This document shows, in pieces, positions 63,701 through 64,000 of a stretch of 64,000 bases of DNA. Below the pieces are notes generated by a model. It ran no database searches. It was given only the letters and a program-made list of their open reading frames with translations, and had not been told where the DNA came from. The stretch is taken from the NCBI GenBank assembly GCA_932521025.1, contig OW051470.1:682001-746000 (forward strand), given 5' to 3'. A program made the position numbers and the translations under genes. Every line of letters starts with the position of its first letter. Position 1 is the stretch's first letter. The stretch is from Oscheius onirici (lineage: Eukaryota > Nematoda > Chromadorea > Rhabditida > Rhabditidae).

Positions 63701-64000
63701 TCTTCTCGAGCTAGTGTCTGCGTTGGACCAAGAAAATGTGTATTTTTTTGGGCCACGGATTTACTACTTCCCCAAACTACCGGTCAATAGCATCCTGTAC
63801 AACAACGCTCCTTGGAGGCTGCCAAAAAAGAACATCTACGCTGCACTGGAAAAAAAGGCCGACATTGAAAAGTTTTACAATCTGATGCTGTAAGTTTACA
63901 ACAATTCTTGAAGTGTAATGTTCTTCAGCCAGCCTTTTCCGCAATATCCGCAATGCCAACTCACAATCTACACATATATGACCGTTGGAGTTTGCAAGAA
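60697..64000 (+). CDS. long unrecognised protein, 3' end outside the window
   Basis: Eleven exons join in phase: 60697-60713 (MSDSK; an equivalent copy is at 60503-60519), 61217-61382, 61427-61546, 61591-61785, 61828-61933, 62840-62982, 63023-63188, 63258-63346, 63389-63626, 63700-63889 and 63929 to the window edge, so far about 500 residues. Segments include EFGYYLRKGNDEEPHEVIKE, a basic nuclear-localisation-like stretch (KATKKRRQPRKENSNQEKKT), IFAQGGPYGAFLASTTLGTV, KILYKGVIMSEIDKVVAIIH, MTRFFGGTIVQPDG and RIYYFPKLPVNSILYNNAPW. No known domain is recognised. The 906-base intron 61934-62839 carries a LINE fragment and an antisense F-box fragment. The clean phasing of every exon argues that the gene is live. 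Confidence 0.6.
61001..61036. repeat. foldback element, caaagttgtag family, copy 4
   Basis: The arms acaaagttgtag and ctacaactttgt are separated by about 12 bases, with gctgaaaaatgt and its inverse further out. Confidence 0.6.
61940..62112 (-). pseudogene. antisense F-box-like gene fragment inside an intron
   Basis: The minus strand reads MDEVAHVLHKNPENLSVVIY, then VSKAWRGELNLWKKIVWP and SVAAKLP. This fits an F-box (l..nPe.L..v..VsKaWr..l....lWk.i). It stops being recognisable near 61940 and has no supported further exons. An inverted partial copy of its start lies at 62767-62816. It probably entered the intron by duplication. Confidence 0.45.
62186..62590 (-). mobile_element. LINE (RTE-like) reverse-transcriptase C-terminus, decayed
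   Basis: On the minus strand EAETWCLNRTERHCLEVAQ leads, after a frameshift, to MERRLLGMSLLNRWTNERLR, VSKLKDWNKLAISKKLIWAQ and RIASMKPIRWAKRVTE. After a second shift it reads WIDEVREQVGHMWWRRNAEE and WKTLRDALVD, then TAG at 62186. This is the characteristic C-terminal region of endonuclease/reverse-transcriptase LINEs of nematodes (A.Eth.rRml..sl.drwtNe..r). The 5' part is missing and at least two frameshifts are present, so it is dead. Confidence 0.7.

Overview
The window is nuclear DNA of a rhabditid nematode, most likely Caenorhabditis or a close relative. The signs are short introns ending in TTTTCAG, dense short genes on both strands, nematode-type families (C-type lectins, galectin-like proteins, Skp1-related protein, F-box-like fragments, a multi-promoter AMPK gamma gene), tRNA-Val and tRNA-Cys genes, and much foldback/MITE-like repeat DNA. 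All gene models below were built by hand from splice signals and reading phase. No search was run.

Layout. 0-8.5 kb is a fast-evolving cluster: a broken galectin-like gene (minus), two tandem C-type lectins (plus), a small unrecognised minus gene, a galectin-like gene, an F-box/FTH-like gene and a second broken galectin-like gene. Two tRNA genes (8.5 and 9.95 kb) and a gene-poor stretch follow. From 13.4 to 36.4 kb one gene dominates: an AMP-activated protein kinase gamma subunit with four CBS repeats encoded at 35-36.4 kb and at least three alternative 5' ends (13.37, 25.65 and 34.07 kb). Its introns are packed with palindromic elements. One intron holds an inverted copy of part of the gene's own last exon.

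37.5-38.7 kb is a cyclin K gene. It is followed by a head-to-head pair of DUF4140/DUF4139 genes (38.9-40.8 minus; 41.8-43.9 plus) whose 3' exons are almost identical, a sign of recent gene conversion. A third, more typical DUF4139 paralogue lies at 48.4-51.4 kb. Between them on the minus strand are a 201-residue unrecognised protein and an RluA-type (RPUSD4-like) pseudouridine synthase with an unusual motif and a GC-AG intron.

52-57.5 kb carries two related C2H2-type zinc-finger genes, a GNAT acetyltransferase and a Skp1-related gene. 58-64 kb has a degenerate gene of unknown family and a long unrecognised gene running off the right edge. One intron of the latter holds a LINE reverse-transcriptase fragment and an antisense F-box fragment flanked by an inverted repeat. 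The genes do not form one pathway. The common theme is local duplication (lectins, galectins, DUF4139, zinc fingers, a tandem first exon) and foldback DNA able to make double-stranded RNA inside introns.
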